From assembly GCA_034359265.1 (NCBI GenBank), contig CP136895.1, positions 1,180,501 to 1,244,500 on the forward strand: a DNA stretch of 64,000 nucleotides, read 5' to 3'. The position numbers and the translations under genes are program-made. Under the pieces are notes generated by a model. The model did not search any database, was not told where the DNA came from, and saw only the letters and a list, made by a program, of their open reading frames with translations. This DNA comes from Canna indica (taxonomy: Eukaryota > Streptophyta > Magnoliopsida > Zingiberales > Cannaceae). This document shows positions 35,384 through 46,166 of the stretch, piece by piece; position 1 is the stretch's first letter; every line of letters starts with the position of its first letter.

Positions 35384-35980
35384 ACAACATGCATCTCATT
35401 TTTTTAACTTTTAGGGGAGCATGATATTGACTTAACAATTTAACATATTACATACCAAGTTACCAACCCTCCTGGTGTTGTGTTGTAGCTGGGAGGTTAT
35501 TATTGGACTCGATCAAATTTAGTTCTTCCGGGCATCAGGAATTAATGGAGAGTAGTGCACGAAAAGCGTGGAGCTCTCGCTGCACGTGAGAAAGCCGGCA
35601 ATTGTGAGTATGGTTAAGCTGTCATTTCAGATGGTCCTCCTCTTGCATTATGGATGCATGCTCAAGCTATGCTTCACTTACAAGCTTTCCTATACCTACA
35701 GATTCATATGTCTTCCCTCATCACTGCCTACGCGACAAGACAGCCGAGCAAACGCGGACAAGCTAAGGTTCCCGCTTGCATCCCTCACGAGATCTGCACG
35801 TGCTCGACGTCTTCCATCTGGACCATCTCCATCTATTTAGCCGCGCCCAAGCCTTCCTCTGTTTCTCTACCCCATCCCACCGGCTGCTGATAACTAAGTG
35901 ATACTGCTCTCCTTCTAGCTTACAATTTGTCTTCTTTCCTTCTATCTTTTGAGAATCATTCAGGTGTCATTTAACTAAAA

Positions 35981-36244
35981 ATGGCGGGCGATAGCACAGC
36001 CAATTGCATTGATATCATCCTCGCCATTATCCTCCCCCCACTCGGCGTCTTCCTCAAGTTCGGATGCCAGGTATATATATGCACATCATCTCTCAATACC
36101 AAGATATATTATGCCCAAATTAACTTGTTTACTCATTTAATATTTTACATGTTGATGCAGGTGGAGTTCTGGATTTGCCTGCTGCTGACCTGCCTTGGGT
36201 ACATCCCAGGGATCATTTATGCTGTCTATGCTATTACCAAGTAA
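35981..36244 (+). CDS. LTI6B-like: RCI2/LTI6B (PMP3 family) plasma membrane proteolipid
   Basis: Two exons, 35981-36070 and 36161-36244, with a short GT-AG intron, encode 57 residues, the normal size. Two hydrophobic helices (about 9-27 and 32-54) are joined by the family core PPLGVFLKFGC, and the ending is IIYAVYAITK. Overall it is closest to the rice LTI6B type. PMP3 proteins limit excess ion uptake by stabilising membrane potential and are induced by cold and salt. The stop codon is TAA within AAGTAAAC, which is also a good splice donor; splicing to the AG at 36829 would replace the stop with a 16-residue tail, so a terminal intron at or after the stop is possible. A Mutator-like element sits in that stretch. 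Confidence 0.93.
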   Translation: MAGDSTANCIDIILAIILPPLGVFLKFGCQVYICTSSLNTKIYYAQINLFTHLIFYMLMQVEFWICLLLTCLGYIPGIIYAVYAITK

Positions 36245-36317
36245 ACCCAATTTATAAAGTTGCTTCTCCTACTTCATTTCAGGTATAATTCATTCTTCTT
36301 GCCTCCCCCAGGCCAAT

Positions 36318-36771
36318 CTCTTTATTGGGTTAAGGATAATTTTTAAGGGTAAAAATATTTTTAAATTCTTCTTTAATTAATTTTTTATCCTTAAATAAAT
36401 GAAAATAGTTGAAAAATATTTTCGAACTATTAGAAATGAATAAAAATATATCTAAATTTATTTTTTGATAAATTTTTTATCCTCAAATAAATAAAAATAA
36501 TTGAAAAATACTAATATTTTTACTCATTTCTAAGGAAAAAATATTTTCTACCCTTAGGCATATATGGGTAAAAATATTCTGATATTTTTTAATTATTTTC
36601 GTTTGTCTAGAAGTAAAAAAATTATAAAAAGAAGTTCAAAAATATTTTTACTTATTTCTAATAGTTCAAAAATATTTTCCAACTATTTTTATTTATTTAA
36701 AATTAAAAATCAATCAAAGAAAAATTTAAGAATATTTTTACCCTAAAAATCACCTTTAACCCTTCTTTATT
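36318..36771. mobile_element. Mutator-like foldback MITE with 9-bp target duplication
   Basis: The element (36327-36762, 436 bp) begins GGGTTAAGG and ends CCTTTAACCC, with terminal inverted repeats extending over 100 bp. It is flanked by CTCTTTATT (36318-36326) and TTCTTTATT (36763-36771), a 9-bp duplication with one mismatch. Nine-base duplications with long inverted repeats indicate the Mutator superfamily. It is noncoding and very AT-rich, and lies just downstream of the RCI2 stop codon, within what may be a terminal intron. Confidence 0.8.
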
Positions 36772-37212
36772 CTTACATCACATCTCTCTCGTAAATTGAT
36801 CGATTACTCTATTAATTGGTTTGCGCAGGAATTATTTCGTGCTAGCTTACTGGTGGGTGATGAGTGGCAGCCGCCAGTGATATCTCTGCTTGTTTCTTCT
36901 CTGTCATTACTTGCTTAATTAGTTTCTGGATTGATGTGTATAATTGTTTTCATTTGCTGGTTGTTGAAGAGTCTCAGTTGCTGCTTTGTTTGGGCACTTT
37001 TAGTCTGTTACTGTATTATTTGAATTATTATTGGTGTATGCGTTATAGTACACTATAGATATAAATTCCTTAATAAATGAAGTATTAAGTTTGCATTAAT
37101 TAAATTCCATTATCGATTAATTTTATTGGATGTCAATGACGTCGCTTTTAAGTTACAGTCGGTCGCGGTGTACTTTTATTATCTTGGAGGATAAAGTAAA
37201 GCAAGAGGATTT

Positions 37213-37667
37213 GTTTTAGTTTGGCCCAAGTTTGAAGATTTTATCAAGTTGCCCAGCTCCTGTACTTCAAAAAGTATCAATATGATTCTCTAAGTTTTTT
37301 ATTTTGATTTGATTTTAATTAACTTAACACTTTTGCTCAGAAAATGCTCATGATCACATCTAGTTTTAGTTTTCAATTTTATTTTGTTTTAATCATTTTT
37401 ATTATCCAAAAGCTCAAAAGTAATTAGCTCAAATTTAGCCCAAATTAAATTCATTTTAAATTTAGTTCAACTCAAATCAATCAGATTCACTGCAATTGAG
37501 ATCGGTTCATACCAAATCCAACATCATCAAATTAAGTCAAGTTTGATTGGATTTTAATTGTGTCAATGGAGTCAATTCTAAAAAAAATAGAAAACTTTGA
37601 TATTTTTTAAAGTACAAAGACCAGATAAAATTTTGAGGACTGAGCTGAAATTAACCCAAAGTAAAAC
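37213..37667. mobile_element. Candidate foldback MITE with divergent inverted repeats
   Basis: The left end GTTTTAGTTTGG and right end AAAGTAAAAC pair, and the inward sequence (ttttatc..gtactt..aaaa.tatcaa) is complementary over about 70 bp with several mismatches and gaps. No target duplication is clear, and there is no coding capacity. Confidence 0.5.
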
Positions 37668-37949
37668 AGAAAGCAGCCATCAAACCCCCATCTATAAAAT
37701 AGACTTAGTTGTATAATCAAGACTGAAGCATCATGAGAAAAATTAATAGGCCTACTGCATTCAATTAATAATTATTATTTTCTATATTTTTTTAAAAAAA
37801 AAGAACTTGTATTTATAGTGTAAATAGGAATTTCAAGTCTCAAAAGTAAGCAGGAAGAACGTGATATTGTGAAGCTTTAGAAATTCCTTCTAACCATTGT
37901 GTGTAAATGCAATAGAGAGGATGGGCTTGACCTATCGATAAAATTATCT

Positions 37950-38125
37950 ACTTATGACTCTGTAAAATGCGGGAGGAAGACCGCATACATCAACCCTCCA
38001 CATAGTTTACAAAGTGGTTGTGACTTTGTAATAGGCCGGAGGAAGATCGTGTACATCAATCTATCAAGAGCCTACAAAAATGAGAGTGCTTCGTATTGGG
38101 TCAACTTTTTTAAAAAAATTGAATC
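37950..38125 (+). mobile_element. Degenerate SINE-like tail segments
   Basis: Two copies of a phrase (gggaggaagaccgcatacatc and ggaggaagatcgtgtacatc) are each followed by caa-ccctccac or caatctatcaagagcc. The second continues into gagtgcttcgtattgggtca and a T-rich end. This order resembles the 3' part of a common plant tRNA-derived SINE type (GCGTACATC, then CCTCGTGCACTGGGTA). Recognition is from memory of the pattern, and divergence is high. Confidence 0.35.
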
Positions 38126-38883
38126 AAATATAAAAACAATAGCACATTACTCCTATAAGTGTTATTTTTGTTTTCTTTTTTAAGGAAAACAAATAATTAT
38201 TGTAATCCAAAATGTAAACCTTTGCCTATCTTCACTAGGTATCCATATCCATGGCCCTTCTTGTTGCATCAAGTAGTGATAGTAGTTTATGGGCCTGCTG
38301 ACCCAGAGACCATGGGTTTCCCGTTTCCCCACAAAACAAAGTCCAAGATTTTGCATTAAAAAAGGGTATATTTTTCATTCACCTCCTATATATATACAAA
38401 CTCGTTACATGACTTCTCTTAAAATAAAATCTAATTACTCCCTACATAATTAAACATCATGAATATTCATTGTGAGAGATGATTTTGGTTGGAGGACAGA
38501 GACCAGATTAGTGGGGGAAATAGGTTTTAAAAAATAGTATCCTCTCAAATTAGGAAAATTTGGATAAAAAATTATATAAAATGGAAAAAAAATCAGTTTG
38601 CATTATCTGAAATATATATATATATCTTAGCTTATATATAATACATTTAAATTTATTATGTATATTAAATAGCATAATTTATTTTGCAATATGTGAAATA
38701 TCAATGGTTACTTGTATTAATTAGATTAATAAATAGCATGCAATTCTTATGAAATTCCTGTAACTTCAAACAACCACTCATCTTCTTCACCATTCATTTA
38801 ATTTCATCATCAAACTCTTGCTCCTATAATTCAACACCAGCGCCATGTACTGCACATACTCTCATTCCACCTCTCCATCGCCC
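38126..38883. other. AT-rich DNA upstream of the EC1-like gene
   Basis: No gene is seen. A frame at 38159-38359 has no recognisable content. The last 120 bp are CT-rich and form the probable promoter and leader of the EC1-like gene. An in-frame ATG at 38845 lies 13 codons before the preferred start. Confidence 0.5.
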
Positions 38884-39321
38884 ATGGCTTCCCTCTTCCC
38901 CAAGCACTCGCTCCTCGTCGCTCTTCTCCTGCTACTGGTGGCCATCATCTCGGCGTCCGCGCTGACGCCTGAATTAGCTCGCCCCGTGGCCCCAAACCTG
39001 GCAGAGCGGCTGCAGGCGGACGCCCTGATGCAGTGCTGGAACTCGCTGATGGAGCTCAGATCATGCACCGGAGAAGTCATCCTCTTCTTCCTCAACGGCG
39101 AGGCCTACCTGGGGCCGAGCTGCTGCCGAGCCATTCGCGTCATCGAGCACCGCTGTTGGGCCGCCGAGATCATGCTTCAGGCTCTCGGCTTCACGCCCCG
39201 CGAAGGCGATGTGCTGCGGGGGTACTGCGACGCCGAAGCTCCCCCCGCACGCTCTCATCCTCCTCCTCCTCCACCGCCGGCTCAAGCTCCTGCGCCGGAG
39301 TATCACTTGCACGGCCATTAG
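38884..39321 (+). CDS. EC1-like: Egg-cell-secreted EC1-like protein (ECA1/prolamin-like)
   Basis: An intronless gene encodes 145 residues from the ATG at 38884. That start places a clean signal peptide (KHSLLVALLLLLVAIISASA) at residues 7-26; starting at 38845 would add 13 polar residues in front of it. The mature part has six cysteines in the ECA1 pattern (QCW...RSC...SCC...RCW...GYC), with the EC1 signature block CWNSLMELRSCTGEVILFFLNG and a following GPSCCRAI. The C-terminus is Pro-rich and ends in HLHGH. EC1 proteins are stored in egg-cell vesicles and released on sperm arrival to activate sperm for gamete fusion. The gene is much more GC-rich than its surroundings, as usual for grass-like monocot short genes. 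Confidence 0.85.
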   Translation: MASLFPKHSLLVALLLLLVAIISASALTPELARPVAPNLAERLQADALMQCWNSLMELRSCTGEVILFFLNGEAYLGPSCCRAIRVIEHRCWAAEIMLQALGFTPREGDVLRGYCDAEAPPARSHPPPPPPPAQAPAPEYHLHGH

Positions 39322-40053
39322 GCTCTTTACATATACTAATATAAATGCTTTGCTTTAAGGGCTGATATATTGGAATAAAATAATAATAAAATTTCAGCAA
39401 TATATTGTGCCATGGTTTGCTGATGAGGTGTTCGACAGAATTCTCCTGAGAGAAAGAATCCCTTTATGCGATATTAACAGCTCGCTTTGCATTTTGTTAT
39501 GGAAATCGACGGTTTATCTGCCTCTTATTCTGTGAACGTGAATTTAGACCGTCCGATTAGTGGTTAATTATAAAAAAGGTTAAAAAGAAATATAAAATAA
39601 TGTTTATTAGGCGATAAGGGATGATGCACGCATGCCGTGTTACTTTTATACTAATATTCACAAAATTGGTGTATTTTAATGATGTCATTAACCAGGTTAA
39701 TTTATGATATCCCGAAAAAGGATTTATATTTGGAACGCTTGCCGGTTCGTATACCCTATCTTGTTTCGGATTTGACGGTTGGTTCTATTGGGGTCCACGA
39801 CTTTTGGACGGCTCGATGAGGATGGAGATGGAAATGGGTACCTCGATGTGGCGTCCCTAGTAGATTTTCCATCTTCATTGTACACGTTGCGCTTTAAGAT
39901 TACCGCTTGCCACTGTTCCCGAACCCCAATCTCTTAAACCCCCTCGTTGCAGTCCCAATAAAACCCGCCCGCCTTCGCCGCTCTTCCCCTATTCATTCGC
40001 CGATCCCCCAAAACCCTAACCCTAAACCTCTCCCCTCCCCCCCTGCCGCCGCC
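39322..40053. other. Intergenic region between EC1-like and CBF5 genes
   Basis: No gene. The last 150 bp before the CBF5 ATG are GC-rich and stay in frame with it, but the frame opens at a TTG with no ATG, so this is 5' leader. The words gaccgtccgatta (39547) and cggatttgacggtt resemble promoter-proximal repeats, without a firm assignment. Confidence 0.55.
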
Positions 40054-41940
40054 ATGTCCTCGCCGACGGCAGAGATCGCCGCGCTGTCTCCTGCCAATAC
40101 GGAGAAGAAAAAGAAGAAGAAGAGCAAGGACGAGAAGAAGTCCGCTGCCAACGGCGGTGACCTTTCCCCGGTCCCCTTCCTCCCGCCCGACGCCGTTGCA
40201 GGAGATCAGGACAAGGACTTTTTCATCAAACCCCAATCTTTCACCCCTACCGTTGACACCTCGACGTGGCCGCTCCTCCTTAAGAACTATGACCGCCTCA
40301 ATGTCCGCACCGGCCACTACACGCCGCTCCCAGCCGGGCACTCCCCCTTGAAGCGCCCACTCGCGGAGTACCTCCGCTACGGTGTCCTCAACCTTGATAA
40401 GCCATCCAACCCCTCCTCCCATGAGGTCGTTGCCTGGATTAAGCGCATCCTGCGCTCCGAAAAGACCGGCCACAGCGGTACCCTCGATCCTAAGGTCACT
40501 GGAAATCTCATCGTCTGCATTGATCGCGCCACCCGCCTTGTCAAGTCCCAGCAGGGCGCCGGCAAGGAGTACGTCTGCATCGCTCGCCTCCACTCTGCCG
40601 TTCCTGACGTCGCCAAGGTCGCCCGCGCCCTCGAGACCCTGACAGGTGCTGTCTTCCAGCGCCCTCCTCTCATTTCTGCCGTCAAGCGCGAACTCCGCAT
40701 CCGAACCATCTACGAGAGCAAGATGCTCGAGTACGACGCCGAGCGACACCTCGTTGTCTTCTGGATCTCCTGCCAGGCTGGAACCTATGTTCGGACCCTC
40801 TGTGTCCATCTTGGGCTGATTCTGGGCGTCGGAGGGCACATGCAGGAGCTGCGGCGTGTCCGCTCCGGTATCCTTGGTGAGAAGGATAATATGGTGACCA
40901 TGCACGATGTGTTGGATGCGCAGTGGATGTATGACAATTTCAAAGATGAGAGCTACTTGAGGCGAGTGGTGATGCCATTGGAGGTGGTGCTGACTAGCTA
41001 CAAGAGGCTGGTTGTTAAGGATTCTGCAGTGAATGCTATTTGTTATGGAGCGAAGCTGATGATTCCTGGGTTGCTGAGGTTTGAGAATGATATTGAAGTT
41101 GGGGAGGAAGTCGTGCTGATGACCACAAAAGGGGAAGCAATTGCTCTAGGAATTGCTGAGATGACGACTGCAGTCATGGCAACTTGTGATCATGGATCGG
41201 TTGCGAAGATTAAGCGAGTGGTGATGGATCGAGATACTTACCCTAGGAAATGGGGCTTGGGTCCAAGAGCACTGATGAAGAAGAAGATGGTTGCAGAGGG
41301 CTTGCTGGACAAGCATGGGAAGACGAATGAGAAGACCCCAGCTGAGTGGGTCAGGAATGTGGTTCTACCAACTGGGGGGGATTCCATGGTTGCCAGCCTT
41401 GCTGCTGCACCCGAGCCTGTGGCTCCAAAGGAAGTGGCTGTTGTCGAAGAAGTGAAAGTGGAGAAGAAAAAGAAGAAGAAACACAAGGACAGGGATAACG
41501 ATAACGATGATGATACTGAAGGACGGAAACGGAAGTCGGATGATGCTGGAGAAGCACCGGCTGCTAAGAAGGTTAAGGTTGAAGATACCATAGTGGATGC
41601 TGTAGCAAAGAAGGTGAAGGATGAGGGTGAGGTAGCACTGCTGGTGGAGAAGAGTGAGAAGAAGAAAAAGAAGAAGAAGGATAAAGAGGGAGAAGAAGAA
41701 TTAGCTGATGCAGAGAAGAGTGCAAAGAAGGAAAAAAAGGAAAAGAGCAGTAAAGAGAAAAGTGAAGCAGGTTCTTCTGATGAAGAGAAGTCAACCGAGA
41801 AGAAGAAGAAGAAAAAGAAGAGTAAAGAGCACAAGGGTGGTGAGGGAACAGAACCTGCTGGCGAGAATGAAGATGCACAGAAAAGTGAGAAGAAGAAGGA
41901 GAAAAAGAAAAAGAACCGTGATGCAGAGGCAGAGGCATGA
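40054..41940 (+). CDS. CBF5: Dyskerin/CBF5, H/ACA snoRNP pseudouridine synthase
   Basis: A single exon, as in Arabidopsis NAP57, encodes 628 residues. After a Lys-rich N-terminus come the dyskerin-specific region (about 50-105) and the TruB catalytic domain (about 106-290) with [17 protein letters not shown] and HSGTLDP, whose Asp145 is the family's catalytic residue. A PUA RNA-binding domain follows (about 310-390: [28 protein letters not shown]). The tail from about 465 is dominated by Lys/Glu blocks with KKKKKK runs, typical nucleolar signals. The enzyme converts uridine to pseudouridine in rRNA and snRNA guided by H/ACA RNAs, and is part of telomerase RNP. ATG 40054 is in context CCGCCATGTC. 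Base composition drops from very GC-rich at the 5' end to A-rich at the 3' end. Confidence 0.96.
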   Translation: MSSPTAEIAALSPANTEKKKKKKSKDEKKSAANGGDLSPVPFLPPDAVAGDQDKDFFIKPQSFTPTVDTSTWPLLLKNYDRLNVRTGHYTPLPAGHSPLKRPLAEYLRYGVLNLDKPSNPSSHEVVAWIKRILRSEKTGHSGTLDPKVTGNLIVCIDRATRLVKSQQGAGKEYVCIARLHSAVPDVAKVARALETLTGAVFQRPPLISAVKRELRIRTIYESKMLEYDAERHLVVFWISCQAGTYVRTLCVHLGLILGVGGHMQELRRVRSGILGEKDNMVTMHDVLDAQWMYDNFKDESYLRRVVMPLEVVLTSYKRLVVKDSAVNAICYGAKLMIPGLLRFENDIEVGEEVVLMTTKGEAIALGIAEMTTAVMATCDHGSVAKIKRVVMDRDTYPRKWGLGPRALMKKKMVAEGLLDKHGKTNEKTPAEWVRNVVLPTGGDSMVASLAAAPEPVAPKEVAVVEEVKVEKKKKKKHKDRDNDNDDDTEGRKRKSDDAGEAPAAKKVKVEDTIVDAVAKKVKDEGEVALLVEKSEKKKKKKKDKEGEEELADAEKSAKKEKKEKSSKEKSEAGSSDEEKSTEKKKKKKKSKEHKGGEGTEPAGENEDAQKSEKKKEKKKKNRDAEAEA

Positions 41941-42817
41941 GTAAACAGGTAAACAGAGCAATTTCATTTAGAATTTCGCCATAGACTGATTTAGTTTCAC
42001 TGCTTAAGGTCATTCAATTGAGATATCTTGTGGCAGATTTGTTATCATCATATCTGCTAAATCAGAGAGTTTATGGGGGCATGGTCGATGTTAAAAGACC
42101 CCTTCTTGGATTTTGTTTCATGGCTATCTGTCTTTTTTTATTTTACTCAATGAAGATCATGTACTAATTAAGGTACTTTTGTTTATCATAATGAGATGTC
42201 TGAAGCATCTATGTTGTGGTTCTAAGGAAGTTGCATCTTAATTCTCTATTATGATAGGCATATTTGCTAGGATTTCTTGATTATGGTTACAAAATTTCAT
42301 GAATCATCTACTTGTATTGTTGGATAATTATATTTATGGACAATGCGCTTGCATTCATCTATAGGATGGTAAGATTGTTGGGGTACGATATCTGGTTGGA
42401 TGCACTGGAAGGTGTGATTTTGAATTATAAATTCTCTACACCTTAAATTATGCATTTGATGAACCAAATGCAAAGCAAGATGGCTGAACAAATTACTTGT
42501 CCGAGGTAGGAAAAGAATGCACAGCTCTTAATTGTTATTTATCTCCAAATTTCGGTTGTGATTGCATACATTGATATAAGAGATTATGCGTGTTCTATTA
42601 TCCTGAGGGAATTCCAATTGCAGGAATTTGTGAGCCAAGTCCTCCTAATGTTTTATATATGTATTTTCTATATTTTTATATAGAGTACACAATTACCAGA
42701 GGAAAATTTGTTTGGTCAATTATTTATTTAATTATAGAATTTACTTTTCATTGTTGACGAATTAAACATGACTTCAAAATTAAATGTCAACTTTGAAGTG
42801 TCCCGAGACAGTAGTTA
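41941..42817. other. CBF5 3' flank, no gene
   Basis: Ordinary AT-rich 3' untranslated and intergenic DNA. No frame with a recognisable domain. Confidence 0.6.
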
Positions 42818-43020
42818 TACCGTATTTAGTTCGTCAAAAATAGGACGCGATATCTAGTTTTGTTTTGCGTTTGGTTCGTTAAAACAGAGTCCTATACAAG
42901 ACAATATGATCAAAATACCTTTGCAAAATTTTAATGCTGAAATTTAATTTTAAACATAATAGTCTTCGTGCTTAAAGTTGTCTTAAATTTTCTTCGTAGA
43001 TAAAGTAGTATTAAAATTTC

Positions 43021-43088
43021 TTAATACATAAACAATATCATAATATTCATTACATTAATACATAAACAACACCATAATATTCATTACA
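43021..43088. repeat. 34-bp tandem duplication
   Basis: 43021-43054 and 43055-43088 are the same unit with two substitutions. Confidence 0.88.
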
Positions 43089-43233
43089 TTCGTGATGAAA
43101 ATTTTCATCAAAATTCCTATTAACAAAAAAATATATATTATGCAATAGGTACTGTTATCTTTGCCTAACGAGCTCGTTGTCGCTTCATGCAATTTTTTTT
43201 CAGAAGGACCATTGTCGCTTCATTAAAATATTG

Positions 43234-43333
43234 CATTGATGTCGGTACAAGAGACTTTACCGTTGAATTTCAAGATCCATGTTCATTGATGCCGGTACAA
43301 GAGACTTTACAGTTGAATTTCAAGATCCATGTT
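43234..43333. repeat. 50-bp tandem duplication
   Basis: 43234-43283 and 43284-43333 are the same 50-bp unit with two substitutions. Confidence 0.92.
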
Positions 43334-44497
43334 CAGTACAGATGAATTTTGCTGCCAAATAGAATGAATCAAGTAACTTTTTGTAGTATATAATGATTTA
43401 CAAGAATTCAAGCTATTGCGCTCTTAGATCTTCTGCTGAATGAGAGCAATGAAGTCCTCTCCAATTTGTCTATATATTCAAATCAAAATCCTTCGTATAC
43501 AGGTGTTCTTAACAAAAGCATGACTTACTATATATTTATAAGCTAAAAATTTCAACAGCTACAAATAAGATCTTCTATTCCGTGAGAAGGTCAAAGGTAA
43601 TCTTGAAAATTTACATGATCAAATTTTTTAAGATGAATACCACAGAATTTAGTGATCAAGATTTTTCACATTACAAGTTGGATCTTCAATTGACAGCATC
43701 CAGCAACTTTAAGATAGTGGGAAGGAGGATTCATGCACCACTAAGTGGAAGTCAAGTTAACTATCTTTCAAACAAAGAAAAGTACCTGCTCACGACCCAA
43801 TTCTCGAACTGTCATTGAAAGGGACCCCTTTCGGAGGAACCTTGCCCAGCGGTCGAGCACCTCGAAGGCGTCACTATCAGCCGGAAGGGTCGCAATCTCT
43901 CGAGCGATGACGATGAGGGCTTTCGAGTTCTTATGGATTCAGTCGGCGAAGGACGACCGCACTGCGAGCAGGGAGCGTGCAACGGATCTAATGTGGTGTT
44001 TTGGCGTGGGCACTCCTATAGGGCGTGTCTTGTGCGGCGACGGGAGTGGGAGGAGTTGCCACCATGGCAAGAGTCATTTGTGGATAGCTCTCTCACACGC
44101 TTCTCTTGAACGATGTGGAGCAGCAGAGCATCACCGCCGACTATCTTCTTTGGTATCGGGGAGGCTTTTGGTTCAAGCGAGACCCGCGACCCAGAGAGCA
44201 ACGGGGAGGGAGGCGATTGTGTGAAGCAACGAGAGATACGAGTGTGAGTATGGGATAGATGTTTGCTAGGTTAGAGAGACCCTTGTTAATTTAGTCGAGG
44301 GCATTGAGGTCTTTTTCCCTCAACGTCCTCTGCCATATTTTGGTGTACCGAGAATTTTTTCGATACACCAAAAGGGCCCAAAATCCTGTCCCGAACAGGA
44401 TTTAAAATTCAGTCCATCATCATTTTTGCAAAATAAATGAGGGACAAGAACTGAAATCCAGTCCAAACTCCTATTTTTTAACAAAACAAACCGGCCC

Positions 44498-44871
44498 TAG
44501 GAGTCAAAATTGAAATAAATGCAAATTTTAAAGGCCAAACTGAGATTAATCTTTTATATTTGAATCACTTATCAAGAAAATTACATTATCTAAAACTACT
44601 CGAAGTAGTTTTCGCGCTTGTGTGTATTTGGAAATTTTGCGAAAACGAGTTTTCGTGAAACACGAACCGAAACCCGTCCATGTTGTCGTCAATAAATAAT
44701 GTTTCGAGCTCGTTTTCGATTTCGGACGAAAACGAAAATCGAAAACAGGGCTAACAAACACACCCTTAAACTTTAGGAGTCAAAATTGAAATAAATGCAA
44801 AATTTAAAGGCCAAACTGAGATTAATCTTTTATATTTGAACCACTCATCAAGAAAATTACATTATCTAAAA
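44498..44871. repeat. 98-bp direct repeats flanking a GAAAACGA-rich insert
   Basis: 44498-44595 recurs as 44774-44871 with about four differences (taggagtcaaaattg, aggccaaactgagattaat, caagaaaattacattat). The 178 bp between hold repeated cgaaaacga/tcgttttcg words that can fold back, suggesting a small element was present when the segment duplicated. Confidence 0.8.
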
Positions 44872-46166
44872 GTGATTAAGTAAAATTAAGTAAAGAAAAA
44901 AGTAAAAGAGATATATTTGTATTGAAGTCTATTTCTTTTATAAATTTACTATTGAAGTCCATTTTCAACTATAATTACATATTTTTCAAAACAAGGAAAT
45001 ATAATTATTAAAATTATATAATTTGCATTTATTTTTTTTAATTTTTTAATATATTTTTATTTCGTTATTAATAAAATATCATATTTTTAAAAATAATAAA
45101 TAAAATTTAACTAAATAAAATTAGTGGAAAATGGTATATTGTGCATCAAATATCTTTTAATTTAATAAATATTATATTTTACTTCCTTCTAAACGAAAAC
45201 TTTTATATTTTAAAAATATAAAAAATAAAATTAAGTTAATAAAAATTAGTAAAAATAGTATATTTGCATTTGTATCTCTCAAAGTACTAATGATCTTTCC
45301 TTAATATCAAATAGCTCGTAATCTACACTTTAAAATATTGTTTTGAGAATCTTTGTATAATATGTAAGCATAGTTAACTTTTTTAGTATCAATTAATAAT
45401 AATTCTTTAAAATATTCATATGTGAATTTTTAATTGTTATGAAATACTATCAAGTGCACGCACAATAATAAAAGAGAGATATGAGGGAAAACAATAAAAA
45501 AATTTAACGAGGTTCGACCGATGATGCATACGCCATCGGGCAAGAGCATAGAGTTTTTTCCACTTTGAAGATGAAAAATATATAATTCGTGTTTTCCTTT
45601 CTCTTACATATCCATAAAAATTTCTTGTGTTTTCTCATATCTCGGCTAGGTCAAAATTATAGAATAATGCAATAAATTCATACATCGATTTTTATTTTTC
45701 ATCCAATTCAGTTAGCACCGTGAGTTTTTTTAGGTCAGGTCATAATTTATTACTACATGCGTGTAATATTTTAGACTCTGCAATATTTTTTCATCCGAAT
45801 AATAATTTCTAATTCTGCAAAATATGTTAATTTTTTTGTAGGAAACCTATTTTAATAAATTAATTACTTGCCAATATATAATACATTTCTTTAAGCAAAA
45901 GAAAAAAAAACTTCCACATTCATATAAATATAATTTACATTAATCTTTAAAAAATTGAGACAAAAATAGTTACTCTAATTATCTCATTATCTTATACAAT
46001 AATTCAATATCATCACTATGTATATACACACACACGATCTGTTTAATTATGCATTTAGATTTCTTCCACGTGTCAATGTATATTGTTCATCTTCTTAATT
46101 TTACTATGTTTATCTTTAAAATAAACCCCAAGAAAGATTGTAATTCTAACAATTGCACCTTCGATT
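44872..46166. other. AT-rich intergenic DNA downstream of the WRKY gene
   Basis: No gene. Very AT-rich sequence with internal similarity (attatattttacttcc, aaaattagta repeats). The words aacgaggttcgaccgatgatg at 45510-45530 resemble a phrase found in some copia LTRs, but nothing else of such an element is visible. Confidence 0.5.

Larger units (their letters stand above)
34613..35980. other. Intergenic region and promoter side of RCI2
   Basis: No gene is supported. It holds a GATTTT hexanucleotide repeat (35072-35103) and cis-element cores suited to the downstream cold/stress gene (see 35349-35383). Further ACGTG cores occur at about 35584 and 35798. The frames 35568-35840 and 35654-35890 lie just upstream of the RCI2 ATG and are probably leader or promoter sequence. 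Confidence 0.5.
42818..44498. mobile_element. Candidate PIF/Harbinger-like nonautonomous element
   Basis: The right end, read on the minus strand, is GGGCCGGTTTGTTTTGTT then AAAAAATAGGA, similar to GGGCC-GTTTG termini of plant Harbinger elements. The left end (ACCGTATTTAGTTCGTC then AAAAATAGGA) matches it imperfectly. The interior has two tandem duplications (43021-43088, 34-bp unit; 43234-43333, 50-bp unit) and a GC-rich block at 43800-44280 unlike its surroundings, possibly captured gene sequence. A short GGTGTACCGA hairpin lies at 44341-44368. No transposase was found, and a TAA/TTA target duplication is not clear. Confidence 0.4.

Noticed and set aside
38845..38883. Upstream ATG for the EC1-like gene
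   Set aside because: It would place 13 polar residues before the signal peptide; the second ATG gives a typical EC1 start. Not excluded without transcripts.
39907..40053. N-terminal extension of dyskerin by 49 residues
   Set aside because: The frame is open upstream, but it begins at a TTG and has no ATG before 40054. The 40054 ATG has good context and matches family starts.
39934..40905. Long antisense open frame across the dyskerin gene
   Set aside because: It is the mirror of a GC-rich coding region; its translation has no domain and the sense strand is unmistakable.
41238..41834. Antisense Ser/Phe-rich frame in the dyskerin tail
   Set aside because: It is the reverse reading of Lys/Glu-rich codons and has no independent support.
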